From Rhodospirillaceae bacterium UBA1479 (GTDB lineage: Bacteria > Pseudomonadota > Alphaproteobacteria > Rhodospirillales > Casp-alpha2), in assembly GCA_002325375.1 (NCBI GenBank), contig DCRZ01000002.1, forward strand, positions 496,001 to 560,000: 64,000 nt of DNA. Reading direction: 5' to 3'. Numbering within the stretch: the stretch's first letter is position 1; every line of letters begins with the position of its first letter. A program made the translations under genes and the position numbers. This document shows positions 61,458 through 64,000 of the stretch, piece by piece. Below the pieces are notes generated by a model. The model saw only the letters and a program-made list of their open reading frames with translations. It was not told where the DNA came from and did not search any database.

Positions 61458-62162
61458 CTACGGCACGTCGACGACGACCACTTCGGCGTCGGTATCGGCG
61501 TGGATGGTGATGGTCGCCACGTCCGTCACCGCCGTGCCCGAGCGTTCGGGGGCCGCCACGCCGTTGATGGTGAGGTCGCCCACGGCGGGCACGATATAGG
61601 CGCTGCGCCCCGGGGCCAGGGTCAGGGTGGTTTCCTCGCCGGCCTTGAGCGTGCCGCCCAGCACGGCGGCGTCCTGGTGGATCACCAGCGCGTCCGTGTC
61701 TTTATCCGCCGCGCGGCCCGAGGCCAGAACCTCCAACCTGCCGCCGCGGCTGTCCTTGGGGAACTTGCGGGCGTCCCAGCGGGGTTGGATGCCCGTCTTA
61801 TTGGGCTCGATCCAGATCTGGAACAGGGTCGTCGGCTCGTCCTCGCGATTGTGCTCCGCATGGCGGATGCCGGTGCCCGCCGACATCACCTGGACGTCGC
61901 CCGCTTCCGTGCGGCCCGTGTTGCCCAGGTTGTCCTGATGGGTGATGGCGCCCTTCCTGACATAGGTGATGATTTCCATGTCGCGATGGCCGTGCGGGTC
62001 GAACCCGCGGCCCGGCTGGACCGTGTCGTCGTTCCACACCAGCAGCGGGCCCAGGCCCGTGCGCTCGGGGTCGTAATAGTTGGCGAAGGAGAAATGATAG
62101 CGCGCGTTCAGCCAATCGTTGGCGAAGCGGCCCAGGTTTTCCAGGGGGGTCGTGGTGATCAT
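61458..62162 (-). CDS. Pirin family protein
   Basis: Bicupin protein of 234 aa. The metal motif is FDPHGHRDMEIITYVRKGAITHQDNLG (in part), with His and Glu ligands as in pirin, and MSAGTGIRHAEHNREDEPTTLFQIWIEP (in part) follows. Bacterial pirins have quercetinase or regulatory roles; the function here is unknown. ATG 62162 starts the family match; the longer frame beyond is not similar. It is the last gene of a ghr-nat-pirin run on the minus strand. Confidence 0.92.
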   Translation of the reverse strand: MITTTPLENLGRFANDWLNARYHFSFANYYDPERTGLGPLLVWNDDTVQPGRGFDPHGHRDMEIITYVRKGAITHQDNLGNTGRTEAGDVQVMSAGTGIRHAEHNREDEPTTLFQIWIEPNKTGIQPRWDARKFPKDSRGGRLEVLASGRAADKDTDALVIHQDAAVLGGTLKAGEETTLTLAPGRSAYIVPAVGDLTINGVAAPERSGTAVTDVATITIHADTDAEVVVVDVP

Positions 62163-62206
62163 GACGGTATTCCTTTCATCCTTTGGGCGGCGGTTGCGGG
62201 GTCGGA

Positions 62207-63034
62207 TCACGATTTGGCGCAAACGGCGGCCAGCCGTGCGTCCAGATCGTCCAGACCCGCCAGGTTGAGATTGAAGGTGCCTTCAAGCACATCGCGAAGG
62301 GCGGCGGGGGTATCCAGGCGGTGGCGTTCGGACGGCCCGACCGTGTGATGAATGCTCAGTTCCGTATTGCGCAAAGCATAGCGTCTGCCCGCATCCGTCC
62401 GGGCGCAGATCAGCGTCGTGACGAAGAGGGAGGCCGGATGCGTCGCGACGTACCAGTTGCCGACTTCATAGTCGGTGCTGGTCTGCTCGACCTGATCGAA
62501 AACATAAAGCGGATGCCACTGGTCCCCGATCCGGGCTTCCAGGCGGTGGGAGTCTTCCGTCGGCACCAGGCGGTAGGGGCCATGGGGCGTTTCCTGTGCC
62601 GTGCCGGCGGTCAGACGCATCGGCGCGGTCATGGTCATGCCGCCGAACCCCACGTCGGCGATGTAGGCATCGCCATCCAGGTCGACCCGCAGCACCATAT
62701 GGCTGCGGGGCGGGGTCGGGCCTGCGGGGGTATTCCACAGAACCCGGGCGCCCAGGCCCGAGACGCGGAACCCGATGGCGTCGAGCACGTGGCGCAACAG
62801 CAGGTTCTGCTCAAAGCAGTAGCCGCCGCGCCCCTCGGTCACCAATTTCCGCTGCACGTCCGCGAGGGTCAGGCTGGGGACGCGGCCGGTCAGGGAATCC
62901 AGATTCTCGAAGGTGATTGCCGCGGGGTGACGGGCCTGAATTTCGGTCAGTGTATCCAGGGTCGGCGCGACCGCGCCGCGATATCCGATCCGCCCCAGAT
63001 AGGCATCGAGATCGAACGAATGGATGGACGTCAT
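62207..63034 (-). CDS. nat: Arylamine N-acetyltransferase
   Basis: Transfers acetyl from acetyl-CoA to arylamines or hydrazines, 275 aa. The Cys-His-Asp triad is intact: Cys in GRGGYCFEQN, His in SHMVLRVDL, Asp in IADVGFGG; the N-terminal DLDAYLGRIGYRG and ITFENLDSLTGR match the family. Its ATG overlaps the ghr stop (ATGA) so the two are coupled. The trio of NAT with a glutathionyl-hydroquinone reductase and pirin suggests handling of aromatic or quinone compounds. Confidence 0.93.
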   Translation of the reverse strand: MTSIHSFDLDAYLGRIGYRGAVAPTLDTLTEIQARHPAAITFENLDSLTGRVPSLTLADVQRKLVTEGRGGYCFEQNLLLRHVLDAIGFRVSGLGARVLWNTPAGPTPPRSHMVLRVDLDGDAYIADVGFGGMTMTAPMRLTAGTAQETPHGPYRLVPTEDSHRLEARIGDQWHPLYVFDQVEQTSTDYEVGNWYVATHPASLFVTTLICARTDAGRRYALRNTELSIHHTVGPSERHRLDTPAALRDVLEGTFNLNLAGLDDLDARLAAVCAKS

Positions 63035-64000
63035 GACGCTTTTCCCATTTCCGTGCATTGGGACAGATGTCCACGCCCGTGGGGGGCGTCCAGGTCCTGA
63101 TCGGGGCCGGCGGGGATGATCCCCGTTGGGTTGAGGGACTTGTGACTGCCGTAGTAGTGGGCCTTGATCGCCGTCATATCGACGGTCCGCTTGATGCCCG
63201 GCCATTGGTAAAGCTCGCGCAGGAAGCCGGACAGGTTGGGGTAATCGGCGATGCGGCGGATGTTGCACTTGAAGTGGCCGACATAGACCGGATCGAACCT
63301 CAGCAACGTGGTGAACAGCCGCCAGTCGGCTTCCGTGATGCGGTCGCCCGTCAGGTAGCGGCTTTCACCCAGCAGGTCCTCAAGCCAGTCCAGGCTGTCG
63401 AACAGGTCCGTGACGGCTTCGCCGTAAGCGGCTTGCGTGGTCGCGAAACCCGCCCGGTACACGCCGTTGTTCACCGTCCGGTAGACGCGGTCGTTGACCA
63501 GATCGATCTCGTGGCGCAGGTCATGGGGATAGAAATCCCCCCGCTTGGCGCCGACGCCGTCGAAGGCCGAATTGAACATGCGGATGATCTCGGCCGATTC
63601 GTTGCTGACGATCGCCCCTGTCTGCTTGTCCCAAAGCACGGGTACGGTGACCCGGCCCGTATAGTCCGGCTTGGCCGCGGCATAGATCTGGTGCAGGAAG
63701 CGGGCCCCCAGGACCGGGTCCGCGCCGGCGGCGATTTCCCAGCCGTTTTCCAGCATCAGCGGTTCGACCACGGTCACCGGGATCATGTCCTCCAGACCCT
63801 TGAGGGCGCGAAAGATCAGGGTCCGATGGGCCCAGGGGCAAGCGGCGGCGACATACAGGTGATATCGCCCGGCCGCCGCCTTGAAGCCGCCGTGGCCGGT
63901 CGGCCCGGGGCTGCCGTCCGCGGTGACCCAGTTGCGGAAGGCCGCGTCCTCGCGCTGGAACCGGCCGCCGGTCGCCTTGGTGTCGTACCATTGGTCGCGC
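63031..64000 (-). CDS. Glutathionyl-hydroquinone reductase (5' end beyond window)
   Basis: Xi-class glutathione transferase (YqjG/ECM4) that removes glutathione from glutathionyl-hydroquinones. The frame runs off the window end; visible residues include the active-site CPWAHRTLIFRAL, WEIAAGADPVLGARFLHQIY, VPVLWDKQTGAIVSNESAEIIRMFNSAF (in part), RVYRTVNNGVYRAGFATTQAAY and YLTGDRITEADWRLFTTLLRFDPVY (in part), all family features, with Cys of CPWA as the nucleophile. Only the N-terminal end is missing. A C-terminal extension follows HYYGSHKSLNP. Confidence 0.95.
   Translation of the reverse strand, partial: RDQWYDTKATGGRFQREDAAFRNWVTADGSPGPTGHGGFKAAAGRYHLYVAAACPWAHRTLIFRALKGLEDMIPVTVVEPLMLENGWEIAAGADPVLGARFLHQIYAAAKPDYTGRVTVPVLWDKQTGAIVSNESAEIIRMFNSAFDGVGAKRGDFYPHDLRHEIDLVNDRVYRTVNNGVYRAGFATTQAAYGEAVTDLFDSLDWLEDLLGESRYLTGDRITEADWRLFTTLLRFDPVYVGHFKCNIRRIADYPNLSGFLRELYQWPGIKRTVDMTAIKAHYYGSHKSLNPTGIIPAGPDQDLDAPHGRGHLSQCTEMGKAS

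Noticed and set aside
1..64000. tRNA, rRNA, CRISPR or mobile elements
   Set aside because: I looked for T-loop-like GTTCRANNC patterns in gaps, direct repeats with regular spacers and transposase or integrase motifs and saw none; a covariance-model scan would be needed to exclude small RNAs.

Overview
The window is a dense, GC-rich stretch of an alphaproteobacterial chromosome, most likely from the Rhodospirillales or a close relative. I infer this from gene order and protein character: an L21 with a Lys/Ala-rich tail, the run rplU-rpmA-obgE-proB-proA-nadD-rsfS-rlmH-gpmI-envC-ctpA-deacetylase-rppH, a petABC cytochrome bc1 operon, a phasin, aerobic HemF, and UbiK next to YbjN and ProC. No rRNA, tRNA, CRISPR array, insertion sequence, phage or plasmid gene is visible. 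About 68 protein genes are supported; the first (rplU) and last (a glutathionyl-hydroquinone reductase) are cut by the window edges.

Layout. 1-14.8 kb: housekeeping run on the + strand covering ribosome and GTPase functions, proline and NAD synthesis, ribosome silencing and methylation, glycolysis, division and cell-wall processing (EnvC-like factor, CtpA protease, divergent deacetylase), RNA 5'-end processing, a cation exchanger, and a folate pair (FolM-like, FolB). 14.8-15.18 kb: AT-rich intergenic region with a perfect DnaA box and two perfect palindromes. 15.2-22 kb: uvrC, pgsA, a translationally coupled molybdenum-cofactor set (mobB-moeA-moaD-moaE), a HAD phosphatase and a LOG-family hydrolase. 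22-32 kb: signalling, with a membrane adenylate/guanylate cyclase carrying a periplasmic CxxCH haem site, CorA and IlvE opposite a MarR regulator, an OmpR/EnvZ-like pair, and a NarL-type regulator with a triple-PAS hybrid kinase. 32-36 kb (- strand): CsaA, a phasin with paired operator-like sites, a TetR/COQ9-like protein, ProC, YbjN and UbiK. 36-48.4 kb: HldD, Lgt, MidA-like, PgeF, a repeat lipoprotein, PrsA, an SDR, MntP, L25, Pth, YchF and a lipoprotein serine protease. 48.5-54 kb: a methylthioadenosine salvage cluster (mtnP, duplicated DUF1330, mtnA) with a dienelactone hydrolase, secreted protein, GST and sugar-acid dehydrogenase. 54-57 kb: a nested palindromic element and petABC. 57-64 kb: trmL-hemF, a DUF486 membrane protein, an isolated flgG, a quinone-oxidoreductase-like enzyme, and a ghr-nat-pirin operon.

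No single block stands out as a wholly new defence or biosynthetic system. The most promising unexplained items are the c-haem sensor cyclase, the MarR operator lying on the ilvE-corA promoter, paired operators around the phasin promoter, the nested palindrome with compensatory base changes at 54.1-54.3 kb, the DnaA-box intergenic region, the TetR/COQ9-like protein near UbiK, the three-repeat lipoprotein, and the tandem DUF1330 protein inside the methionine-salvage cluster. All assignments come from reading the sequence; no database search was run.
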